Shown piece by piece: positions 1 through 9,746 of a stretch of DNA of 64,000 nucleotides. The stretch is taken from NCBI GenBank assembly GCA_027924645.1, contig BSBN01000763.1, forward strand, positions 3,224,001 through 3,288,000, written 5' to 3'. The notes beneath the pieces were generated by a model. It did no database searches, was not told the DNA's origin, and saw only the letters and a list, made by a program, of their open reading frames with translations. This stretch comes from Cunninghamia lanceolata (lineage: Eukaryota > Streptophyta > Pinopsida > Cupressales > Cupressaceae). How positions within the stretch are numbered: the stretch's first letter is position 1; the number at the start of each line of letters is the position of its first letter. Made by a program: the position numbers and the translations under genes.

Positions 1-11
1 GAAATGCGGAC

Positions 12-213
12 TCAAAAACATTTATAGAGTTATTATAGAAATTCTTTTATTCATTGTATACTCTCAATATTTATTAAGTGCAAAAGATAGATGATTTGAA
101 ATGTAGATTCAAAAACATTAAATCATAGAGTGTGATTTGAAATGCTAATTCAAAAGCATTTATATATAGTTATTACTGAAACTCTTTTATTCATTGTATA
201 CTCTGAATATTTA
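12..213. repeat. Imperfect direct repeat, period about 138 bp
   Basis: Bases 12-73 and 150-213 are near copies: both read tcaaaa.catttata, then ttcttttattcattgtatac, then ctc.gaatattta-like sequence. A third partial copy of the first part lies at 98-120. No coding sense is seen. Confidence 0.7.
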
Positions 214-760
214 CAAGAGTTTAGTTCTAATTTTTTCAATACTCTTCCATTTCGTTTCCCTTCTCCTCTGCAACTAGCCATCCTCATTCTCAGTGGCGAG
301 TAACAAAATCTCAGGGCTTTATCACAGTGCCCTTCACCAAGCTTATATGCACTACTGGTTTCTTTTGCTTTTGCTTGGTTAGAGTACATAGCAAATCTTG
401 TCTCAACATTTTAATAACTTGGAATCAGTTTATCTAGAGGAAGATATTGAATCAGCCTGTGTTTTTTTTTCCTTCCACCTACTGGTTGTTTCAAGCTTTA
501 GCTGAAGGGATTATCAGTCACCTAATTTCAATTTTTTAAAATTGGAAAAAAATGTTTGGGTTGTTCAATCAATAGTCCAAAATTTTCACTGTTGGAAAAT
601 GACTTCAATTATTGATCCAACATTTTCCAATTTCAAAAGGTTGCAAATTAAAGTGATTTATACATAAAGTTAGCTATGGTCATCCCACATAGGTTACCAT
701 AAATGAGAAGATTGGACAAAAAGTAAGAAAAAACTATGCAACATAGAAGAGGCTCTATTT
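214..760. other. AT-rich intergenic DNA with one higher-GC patch
   Basis: No gene is recognised. Bases 215-389 are richer in GC than their surroundings and open on the minus strand for about 58 codons, including the stretch YKLGEGHCDKALRFCY, but nothing identifies a family or splice structure. The rest is AT-rich with homopolymer runs. Confidence 0.4.
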
Positions 761-1030
761 TAACATCATCCACTTCAATGGTCAAACAGTCAATAGCAAT
801 TTTACACCTCATCCACAACAAAAAGTGGTAGATATTTGTCCTATTTCTATTGGTCAAAATTGACTTGAACATGACAAAAAGACTATTCTTAAACATCTTC
901 TACTTCAATAGTCAAATGCCAATTTTGGCCAGTAAAAATAGAATAAATATTTACCACTTTTTGGTGTGGATGAGATGTAAAATTGCTATTGATTGTTTGA
1001 CCATTAAAGTGGATGATGTTTAAGTAGAGT
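761..1030. repeat. Foldback (inverted-repeat) element
   Basis: The left arm starts taacatcatccact at 761. The complement of the right arm, read back from about 1022, gives the same word followed by the same order of tggtcaaac, caatagcaatttta and ctcatccaca. The arms are about 85-95 bp with scattered mismatches. The centre (about 890-957) holds another copy of the arm start, so the structure may be two overlapping foldbacks. It is non-coding; a MITE-like relic is the simplest reading. Confidence 0.7.
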
Positions 1031-1153
1031 GTGACAAAAAAATTACCTACAAGAAATGTGTATATGTATATATAACTAGTATAGATACATGTATATATAA
1101 TTAGCATATATATTTTAAATACATCTATCTCAACAAAGGTTGAAATGTATTTG

Positions 1154-1168
1154 AGCAATTTTATTATT
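1154..1168. repeat. Target-site duplication, left copy (LINE)
   Basis: The 15-bp word agcaattttattatt recurs exactly at 3955-3969. It directly abuts the A-rich tail of the minus-strand LINE. Confidence 0.85.
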
Positions 1169-1575
1169 ATTTTTTTTAAAACAGAAAAGGGGAGAGGGCA
1201 CCCATAGATTAAAAGATATAACAAAATACAAAACCCAAGGTCTAAAGCTAGTCCAGAGAAATAAAACAAGCCGAAATCAACCGGTCAACAACAGCACCAG
1301 GCGTAGCAACATAAAACACAAAAAACGGAAGCAAAATAAATTTCACCCCAAAAAACGGAAGCAAAATAAATTTCACCCGATCGTCCACCTCTAACGAGCC
1401 TTCATGCAAACCAATCATAGGAACGTCCCGAAGGGAAGCCCAAAACCAACACCCGCAACCGCTGCTAAGACAGACACAAAGGAGGCATTCCAGCCATCCA
1501 ACCCAGGCACCTGTTCACCAGAAGTCCCCCAGAAACGTCCACGAGCTGACAACACCAAAACCCACCGCCCCCGCC

Positions 1576-2226
1576 TCACGCTATAGCTGGAGCAGCCGGA
1601 AGGCCAATCACAGCCAACTCCACTTCCGCAGGCACCTGATTGCCTTCGTCAGGATCCACCAATGCATACCTCGGCATGCTTTGGGTGAGATTAGTAGCGT
1701 GGATCCGGAGGAAACGAGTGACAGTAAATACAACCATTATTCTTTTGAATTTTTTCTTTGTGAGAAGAAAACAATGGGACCTCAGCGCGACCTCTATATA
1801 CCTGCTGCTCAGGGATAGGATACTTGCTTGTAAAGCCCTATAAATCGCTTGATGTGGAGGAGAAGTGCGCAAAATTGCTAGGTTAAACAGGCCGCCAATG
1901 AGAGCATCCCGCTGATCCATATGGTAGGTAGAAACTGCCGCTTCCCATCTATCCACAGAGTAAATGTTTTTGTGAAACAACCTAGCTGCCAGAGCATGAA
2001 CGAAATCGCCATCCATCGCCAGATCCATAATATTGGAAAGGAGCTGTGACACCACATCTGAAAAATTAAGCACACGCCCCTCATAACCTCTTAACCACGC
2101 ATGCCCCATTATGTTTCGAACGACAATCTGGGTGAGGGTGCAGTCCTTGTCAAGCAAAACCATCAAATCTAACAACTTTACCCGCCCTTTTATCTCTAGT
2201 TCCCACTCCAAGGCTGGAAAAAACAT
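1576..2226 (-). CDS. Hypothetical 216-codon frame in the LINE 3' region
   Basis: An uninterrupted frame, starting at an ATG, downstream of RNase H in the same orientation and inside the target-site duplications. The product begins MFFPALEWELEIKGRV. It has a helix-rich, leucine- and alanine-rich middle (VHALAARLF, QRDALIGGLFNLAIL), a basic patch (LLTKKKFKRIMVVF) and an acidic, proline- and alanine-rich C-terminus. I do not recognise the family. It could be a real extra frame of this LINE lineage, a transduced 3' flank, or a chance opening. Base composition here is more GC-rich than the flanks. About 400 bp of presumed 3' untranslated sequence separate it from the A tail. Confidence 0.45.
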   Translation of the reverse strand: MFFPALEWELEIKGRVKLLDLMVLLDKDCTLTQIVVRNIMGHAWLRGYEGRVLNFSDVVSQLLSNIMDLAMDGDFVHALAARLFHKNIYSVDRWEAAVSTYHMDQRDALIGGLFNLAILRTSPPHQAIYRALQASILSLSSRYIEVALRSHCFLLTKKKFKRIMVVFTVTRFLRIHATNLTQSMPRYALVDPDEGNQVPAEVELAVIGLPAAPAIA

Positions 2227-3023
2227 TCATTGATTGAGACGTATATCCGCCATGCAATCTATCCTTGTGGTGTAGATAGGGCAAGGGTGTGATGGGCACT
2301 GGGAAACTAGGGTGAAAAGATGATATGTGGAGCTACGAGAAATTTCTTTGTCCATCCCAATGACACCTACAAATAGTATATATTCTAACTAGAAGGCCCT
2401 TATGTCAATTGAAGACATACATAATGTCACTGTGTCCATGGACATGAAAGGCAAGATATATAGTACATTGCCATATCACCACCGGAAGGATTTTACAGCT
2501 TGCTCACACCAAGGCCACCCCATCAACTAAATGCTAGGCAAGATATATAGTACATTGCCATATCACTGCCGAAAAGATTTTACAGCTTGCTTACACCAAG
2601 GCCACCCCATTAAATAAATGCTAGGCATGAAGTCTTTATAAGAACCTTTATCCCCGGGAAGATAGATCAAGTCACCTCCACTTGAAGAAGCAAGAGCCAA
2701 AAGAAGTATGCACTCCCCACCTGCCCTCATTAATGCTGAAAGAACCAAAGCAGGCTCGATTCATCTTCTCTCATTAACTCTAGCGGTCATTATCTTCGTA
2801 CTCTATCAAAAAGGAGATCTACTAAAGAAATCCTCAATTGAAAAGACGACCTCCATGTCAGTAGGTGAGGCTAGAGCAAACGAACTTTGCATAGATTGAA
2901 TCCTTACATACCTTTTTACACTCAACCTAGGGAAGATGACCATAGATGAGCCGTCTAATCATCACCCTTGGCGGGAGGGATTTTCAAATAAATAGCACCT
3001 AGCATACACCATCCGGCAAGCCA
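2227..3023 (-). other. Non-coding stretch of the LINE after RNase H
   Basis: Lies between the RNase H stop codon and a second minus-strand frame. No protein family is recognised. It contains the 87-bp tandem duplication at 2450-2623. Confidence 0.5.
2450..2623. repeat. 87-bp tandem duplication within the LINE
   Basis: The word ggcaagatatatagtac starts at 2450 and again at 2537, and both copies run through cacaccaaggccaccccat-like sequence to atgctaggca at the next boundary (about 2624). The period is 87 bp with a few substitutions. Confidence 0.85.
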
Positions 3024-3954
3024 TCAAGCCACACTATCAACCGCCACCTCTTCCATCTCCTTTGACAGAAGGCTAGCTAGAGAATTTGAAAAGAATTGAT
3101 CGTCTAATGAAAACACCGCGTGTGGACTTTCAAGATCAACCGTGATGTTAGCTAACATGTCTGCCACCTTGTTACCTTCTCTATATGTATGAGAGATGAG
3201 GTAATTATCTAACTTACTGAGAAGAGAGGCTACCTGCTGGAGAATATAGTTGAGCTTCCAGTTGTCTATACCTCTTCCTTTAATTGCATTTATGACTAGC
3301 AGTGAATCACCCTCGATCCAAACCTTTTTATATTCTTTTTCCACCACTAGTTGTAACCCATGAACTAATGCCCAAGCCTTCGCTTCATTGTTAGTGCCTA
3401 GAGGTAATCTAGTCGATTTGGCTACCAACATCAAACCAAATTCATTTCTAATGACACAACCTGTACCAGACGGACCCGGATTTCCTCTGCAAGCACCATC
3501 AAAGTTTAGTTTGACAAAAGAAGGGGAGGGTGGAATCCATTTTACCTGCTCTCTTTTTGAGGAGGCCTTAGAATTATTTGCAATACTTCCTGGGAGGATA
3601 TTACCAAATAATGGCCAATAGGAGATAATTGCCGCATCCCACTTAGTCCATACTGAATTATCAATGTGAGGATGTCTGAGAAAAGCCATCACCAAATCTG
3701 ATATCGACGCTTCTAACTTGTCACAGATCTTAAAGACCGAGTTTGCTTCCTTCCTAAAAATTTGAAGATTTCTTTCCCACCATATATGCCAAATGATGGT
3801 AGAGGGACCTATCTCCCATAGGCAGGCTAAGTATGAATTAGCAAAAGACTGAGGCCAATTCCTAAACATTTGCACCAATGATTCGGACATCAGACTTACC
3901 CAATTTAGCTTTCTAAAAAACCATAGCCAACATTCTCTACTAAAAGGGCAATGT
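3024..3954 (-). pseudogene. LINE ORF2 C-terminus: zinc-binding tail and RNase H
   Basis: An open frame of about 310 codons. It starts at the truncation point with the end of the zf-RVT region (HCPFSRECW...WH), then a linker, then an RNase H fold. Putative catalytic residues are present: D in LNFDGACRGNPG (about residue 153), E in NNEAKAWAL, D in IEGDSLLV, and D in GNKVADMLAN. The RNase H would degrade the RNA strand of the cDNA hybrid during retrotransposition. The N-terminal endonuclease and reverse transcriptase core are absent, so the frame cannot support mobility alone. The open frame suggests recent insertion or chance survival. The first codon has no meaning because the frame enters from the truncated end. 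Confidence 0.88.
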
Positions 3955-3969
3955 AGCAATTTTATTATT
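3955..3969. repeat. Target-site duplication, right copy (LINE)
   Basis: An exact copy of 1154-1168, abutting the truncated 5' end of the minus-strand LINE. Confidence 0.85.
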
Positions 3970-5705
3970 TAAGAGAATTATTTATTTAAGAATTATTTTA
4001 TTATATTATATTGTTCACTTGATGTTTATTTGAAAAATTATTTTGTTTTTTATGTAAATTTTAATTTTACTTTTGAAAAAGTCATCATTCTTTTTTTGAT
4101 AATTTTTGTTTTGTTTTTATTTAAAAACTTTAGTAATTCTCTTGCTTTGTTGCTATTGTAAATATTTAAAAATTATGTGGAGATTTCAAAATCGTTCACA
4201 CCATGGACAATTTGGGAAAAAAATCTATTAAGTAAAAAAGTACATATGACTAAAAGTGGGTAAGCAATTTTTAACCTTATTAAAGCGATGTAGATTTAAT
4301 TAAATTATATTGATAATATAATGCAATCAGAATTATATTAATCAAGTTAGAATCTAATAAGTAGAAAATGAGATAGAATGGGTTTAATTTTTTATTTGAT
4401 GTGTCAATATGTGATGATTTATTGTAGTAATTAATAATTAAAAATTAGATTATGATTTTTGCTTAGGTATTCAACCATTATAATTTTTATTAGAGATTTG
4501 TTTCTAACATGGATTGAGTTATGTCACATGGCTTAGTCTAAGAGAGAATTGTACACATAGCTTGATCTAGGACAAACTTGTGCCGCATGCCCTAGTATGG
4601 GATACAAACACATCACACAATCAGTTCCTAATGGAACAATGAGCTATTTGTTGCCAATTGCACCTTCTTGGATGTGCTCTTCTCTTCTATACTAATTTTG
4701 AATACAAACTTGTGTTGACAAGCACAATGAGATGTGTTATAGGTTAGAGGGAAGACAAATGACTTCCTTGCTAGTATTCAAACCTCTTAGGAGTTGTTGA
4801 ACAAAATCTATTGACATCCCAGATAATTGATGCAATGCCTAATGATGTTGATCTAATGTTATAGAATATGTTTTAGATGCTTCCCAATGGTATTACAATG
4901 ATACTTAATGGCCTAGGATTGTCTATAAATTTGCATGATCCTAGACACTCAACATGAGGTATTTGGCACATAAGATGAAGAGGTAATTGTCAAATTTTAA
5001 AAAGCCTAATTTAGGAGGTGAGAGATTTGAAATTTGAATTCGGTAAGCTATGCCATGTAACATGGACTAGTCCAAGGAAAGAGTTATGTTTATGGCTTAG
5101 TCCAGACTAGAAATACATAATTAGAGGATCAAACCAATCCTAACTAAGTCAATAGATAAAGAGATTCAATTGATGGGTTGAGAAATAAGGGCCATTTTTG
5201 TGCCAAATAAACAAGTTGATCACTACTAGAATATTTTCATGATAGTGCCCAAAGTGGTGTAAAAACATGTAAAAGCATAAGGTCTTCACTTTGGTTAAGT
5301 GTTACTCTTTTAGGATGAGTTGGATGCAAATATTTTGTTCAAGAGAAACATTTGCATTCTTTCAAAGTTAGTGGCAGTTAGGATTACATATTTAAGGTCA
5401 CAACACTTGGAACTTCATCATTGTCACTATCCTTTGTGTAAGCATCATCCACAAAAATTGCCATGCACTATAAAAACATTTTCCCTAGTACATTGAATAC
5501 ACCTAGATATAAATTGATATGTCATCTATGAAACTCAACAATCCATAAAGTCTAGAAAATTTGGTAATTTCATTCATGCTTCACAAAATTTATAATAATA
5601 TCTTTGCATTTTTCACTAATACATACAAACATATACATAATAGATATACATATATGTGTACATAAGTGTGTATAAACATATAAGTATGTATATATGTGTA
5701 TATAG
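3970..5705. other. AT-rich intergenic DNA
   Basis: No gene recognised. Short variants of a word like catggcttagtcta recur at about 4530 and 5050-5110, hinting at a decayed repeat. Bases 5620-5704 form an impure alternating purine-pyrimidine tract (atacatatatgtgta type) that ends at the start of an LTR. Confidence 0.5.
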
Positions 5706-6317
5706 TGTTGGAAACGTGTTGGTGTTGTCATTGATGTCAACCCTAGTAGGTGGTTCACTTGGTTTCCAAGTTCTTTTGAGAAAATTTGATTGGTCTCCAA
5801 GTGCTTTTGAGAAAATTTGAATAAAAATGTGTGTAGTGTGACAGAGGTGTGCTCAGTGGTATGCTTCGCATTTCTTTATAGTTGAATATATGATTGTACA
5901 GTTTGGAAGTGATGATCAGAGGTGTTCAGAGGTGTTATATCTAGAGTTTCAGGTTCTGGATCGTGTGGCAGTGGAAGATGTGTTTGATAGTGTTTGACTA
6001 TGAAGAAGGTTGTCTGGGAGAAATGAGATTGCTTCGCAATGAGGTTTCTTGTCTTGCGGATCTAGGAATGTACTTATATTGTCTATATCTACATTCTCTT
6101 GAAGTTTCTGGTGTTGGGTTGCTCCACAAATTCAATTTCTGTGTTGATGATCAGTGGTAGTGCATCCTGATGTGCAAAGTGAAGACATACTTTGTTTCAG
6201 GTGGTTGTGGCAGTGTTGCAAAAGATTATGATGATGCTAGAATATTCTAGAAAGATGTTTGGATGTTGTGGAACACTTCTTTGTGATCTGCATGATGTTT
6301 TTGGTCTTGGAGAAGCA
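5706..6317 (+). repeat. LTR of Copia C, left part
   Basis: Starts TGTTGGAAACGTG then gttgtcattgatgtcaac, the same opening as the LTRs of E (27962) and, on the opposite strand, B. It contains two copies of ccaagt.cttttgagaaaatttg. It breaks off where the inverted LTR of B begins. Confidence 0.75.
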
Positions 6318-7880
6318 TGGACGAAGGTACAAGACAACTAAGAGGGGGGGTGAATCAGTTGTATCAAAAACCTTAAATTCTCTTGAACAAAGTCACATTC
6401 ACATTCACTTACTTTAACCCCTTAATTTGTTATGAAGATTAAACATGAAATGTAGAATCAAAACTTAAACACATCAACACCATACACACATGAACACCAG
6501 ATTTGTACATGGAAAACCCTAAAAGGGAAAAACCACAGTGAGTTTTAGCTCACAATATAATATAGTAACAATACCGAATAACAAAAGAGGCTCACTACCA
6601 AAGGGCTCACTGCAAAAAGGCTCACTACCAAATGGTGGCTCACTGCCAAGGGGTGGTTCACTACCAAGAGGGGTGGGTCATTGTCATGAATTGATATAAT
6701 AGCATCTACCACATGCCTGAGTTCAGTTCTAATGAAGCGCAATACATATCACCTTCTCTGCCTCACAACACAAACACTTTCATCTTCCCATCTTCATACT
6801 CTCACACATTACACGTGGATTTATTACATTTCTTTATACCAATCATCAACTTTGGAACATACATCAAGGTTGGTAATAAAAACTACAACCTTTGGAACAA
6901 TCTCCAAGGTCGGCAAACATACATAATTCAAAATAGGTTTGGACCTAAACAAACTTGCGGAGCAAATGAATGAAAGAAGAACACTTCATGGCATAGCTCA
7001 GACCAAAAATACATCTTCACACACTTCAACATGCTTCCACAATCCACGAAGCTCCTCTGCAACAAGTGTAAACAACCAAGTCAACAAAAACTGGTGTAAA
7101 CACCAAGAACACTTAGGCACACGATTCCACAAACAGAAACATGACTTGCGAACTAGGAACAACACTTCATCACAATCTAGAGACATCTACAAACAACATA
7201 AAATCACTTGGGAGCCAACAAATCCAGCTACAACAAGTTTCACTTGAAGGCAACAGATCTCACTTGAAGACAACTTACGAACAACATTGCTAAGTTCTTC
7301 TATTCAAAAGCTTGCTTTCCAGAGTACCAAATCACAAATCCTTTGGAATGAAGATAGATAAGGACATTATAAACATATGTCCAGAACTGCATCACCTAAA
7401 ACCATTCTGTGGAGAAATGTGGAGGAAAATACTTTCTCCCAGACACCTACATAACACCGAAACTCTGTCAAATACAGTCTTCAAACTAGTGAACACAACT
7501 TCTACTGCAAGGCGATACAGACCACCAAATTCTAGATTTAGTATCTTCAAACACTTCTCTAAAGCATATCCAAATCTCATACTCCAGTCTTCAACATAGA
7601 AGAAATGTGGAGCAAAAACTTAGACAGTATCCTACAAGCTAGAATACTCTGCAACACATTGTTTCCACTTGGAGAACAAATTTTCTCAAAAGCGCTTGGA
7701 AACTTAACAACATGAATAATATGCTAGCATTATAAGCACTCTTTCAAGTCATTCAAAGCACCTTAGCATGACAACTCAATCAAGCAACAATCAATCAATA
7801 TCAGAAGACACAGTTGACACCAATGACAACACACTCATGTTAACATCAATGACAACACCGATTAGCACATACTTGCAACA
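6318..7880 (-). repeat. 3' LTR of Copia B
   Basis: Matches 22056-23616 along its length, and its minus-strand start TGTTGCAAGTATGTGC follows the polypurine tract. It carries the block gggaaaaaccac...ggttttccatgt seen (as its complement) in other Copia LTRs here, and a tandem set of ggctcactacc motifs. Confidence 0.85.
6589..6687 (-). repeat. Tandem AGTGAGCC motifs in Copia LTR
   Basis: ggctcac appears at 6589, 6604, 6619 and 6637 with variants at 6655 and 6674, spaced 15-19 bp. The same motif set recurs in the second LTR of B (about 22322-22416) and, in plus orientation, in C (24145-24200) and E (29094-29130). Confidence 0.75.
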
Positions 7881-8130
7881 ATCTCCCCCTTTTTCGTTGG
7901 TGGCAACATATGATGTGCAAAACCATCATGACACAAACTTGCACTGATCTCATTCTCCCCCTTTCTTTTATACATCTTACTCTCTCTTTGTTTTTCACAT
8001 GAACTCTCTCCCCCTTTGACATCAATGGCAAAGGGTGACATACCTTCTTCAACCTTTCTCCCTTTTAATTTGACACTGCACATACTTGCACAACTCTGAA
8101 CTTCTTTGAATACCTCCCCCTTAGGAGTAC
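7881..8130 (-). promoter_or_regulatory. Polypurine tract array next to B 3' LTR
   Basis: The minus strand shows aaaagggggagatt directly before the LTR, the expected primer for plus-strand DNA synthesis. Further pyrimidine runs on the plus strand (ctccccctt type) at about 7956, 8010 and 8116 represent extra polypurine tracts. No coding sense. Confidence 0.65.
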
Positions 8131-9746
8131 ACATCATCCTGTACCAACTCAAGTACTCTTCAAGCCACTACCTGTGCCCCCTGAGAGGTAGCCTCCACCA
8201 CCAATCTAGAAAAGAAATGACACCTGAAACACATTGGACTGATGCACTTCCTCATGCATCTAGTTCATTGTAGGAGGGGTAATAACCCCTAACTTCTCCC
8301 AGAGATACCCAAATGTGTCTTTAGGAAGAGCCTTGGTGAAAATGTCAACAATCTGATGTTTTGTAGACACATACTCAAGCTTCACTTCTTTCTCTGCAAC
8401 CTTCTCTCTCAAAAAGTGATACCTAATAGAAATATGCTTTGTCCTTGAATGCATCACTAGATTCTTTGAAATGTTGATGGCACTGGTATTATTATAGAAG
8501 ATAGGAATTGGATCATCATACTCAACTTTGATATCCTTTAGAGTTTGTCTCATCCATAGCACTTGTGTACAACATTATGTTGATTCTATGTACTCTGCTT
8601 CTATAGTAGATAAAGACACTGAATCCTACTTCTTGCTCTGCCATGACACAACTCTATCTCCAAGAAAGAACACACCACCACTTGTACTTATTTCGTCATC
8701 TACAAATCCAGCCCAATCTGCATTTGTGTAGGTACTTAGGTTGAAATCATTGTTCTTAGGATACCACAAACCATGATTTGGAGTGCCCTTCAAATATCTG
8801 AATATTCTTTTTACTACCATGACATGTGATTCTCTAGGCTTTGCTTGAAATCTTGCCACAAGACAGATTGCATGCATGATATCCAGTCTAGTAGTAGTTA
8901 GGTATAATAGTCCTCCAATCATTGATCTATATTTGCTCTAATCAGCCTTAGGAGATTCATCATCTTTTCTCATCTTGCAACCAGTTGTCATGGGAGTACA
9001 AATTGGTTTAGATTCTTCCATTCCAAACTTTGTCAACAATTCCTTGACATACTTTGATTACAAAATGAAAATACCCTAATTCGTCTGATTAATTTGCAAT
9101 CTAAGAAAGAAGTTCGTCTCACCACACATTGACATCTCAAATTCTTTTTGCATTTCATTTGCAAAGTTCTTACACATGCCTTCATTTCCACCAAAGATTA
9201 TATCATCTACATAAACCTCAATAATTAGGATTCGATCTTTACATACCTTGATGTATAGATTATTGTCTATAGACCCTTTACTAAATCCCTACTACAACAA
9301 ATACATGTCCAATCTTTCATACCAAGCTCTAGGAGCTTGCTTCAGTCCATGCAATGCCTTCTTCAATCTACATACCATGTCTAGTTTGTCTGATAACTAA
9401 AATCCATCCAATTTCTCTATATATACTTCCTCTTCCAACTCACCATTCAATAAAGCATACTTTACATCCATCTGATATACTTTGAAATCTTTATGTGCTG
9501 CATAAGCTAGAAACAATCTAATAGCTTCCAGTCTTGCCACCAAAGCAAAAGTTTCCTCATAGTCTATTATCTCCACTTGTGAGTAGCCTTTGTATACAAG
9601 TCTTGCTTTGTTTCTTATCACTTCTCCATTCTCATTCAATTTATTCCTGAATACCCACTTTGTTCCTATCACATTCTTATCTGTAGGTCTAGGGACAAGT
9701 TTCCAAGTCTTGTTCTTTTTAGTTTGCATCAATTCTTCTTCCTATC
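8131..9746 (-). pseudogene. Copia B RT/RNase H segment, copy 1
   Basis: Minus-strand remnant of Copia reverse transcriptase and RNase H. From right to left it contains the RT N-terminus ([20 protein letters not shown]), the active-site block EVYVDDIIFGG near 9210, then IGGLLYLT, RIFRYLKGTPNHGLWYP, the RNase H block STSGGVFFLGDRVVSWQSKK, and the terminal VDIFTKALPKDTFGYL followed by a stop at 8260. Several in-frame stops and small shifts break it. It is a direct duplicate of 9747-11352 (offset 1616 bp), diverged at scattered sites. It lies downstream of copy 2 in transcription order, next to the 3' end of the element. Confidence 0.85.

Larger units (their letters stand above)
1169..3954 (-). 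mobile_element. 5'-truncated LINE (L1-type with RNase H)
   Basis: The segment lies between two perfect 15-bp direct repeats. Read on the minus strand it begins inside the zinc-binding tail that follows a LINE reverse transcriptase (HCPFSRECW), continues with a plant-type RNase H, and ends in a 3' region that terminates in a short A-rich tail (complement of 1169-1177). The pre-insertion site would read ..attatt/taagag.., which fits TTTT/AA-like nicking by an L1 endonuclease. The endonuclease and most of the reverse transcriptase are missing, as is normal for 5'-truncated copies made by target-primed reverse transcription. The element is non-autonomous. Confidence 0.88.

Noticed and set aside
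648..1269. Minus-strand frames near the left end
   Set aside because: They read through the foldback arms and an AT-rich tract; no protein family wording.
3388..3621. Plus-strand frame opposite the LINE RNase H
   Set aside because: Shadow of the strong minus-strand coding sequence; no family wording.
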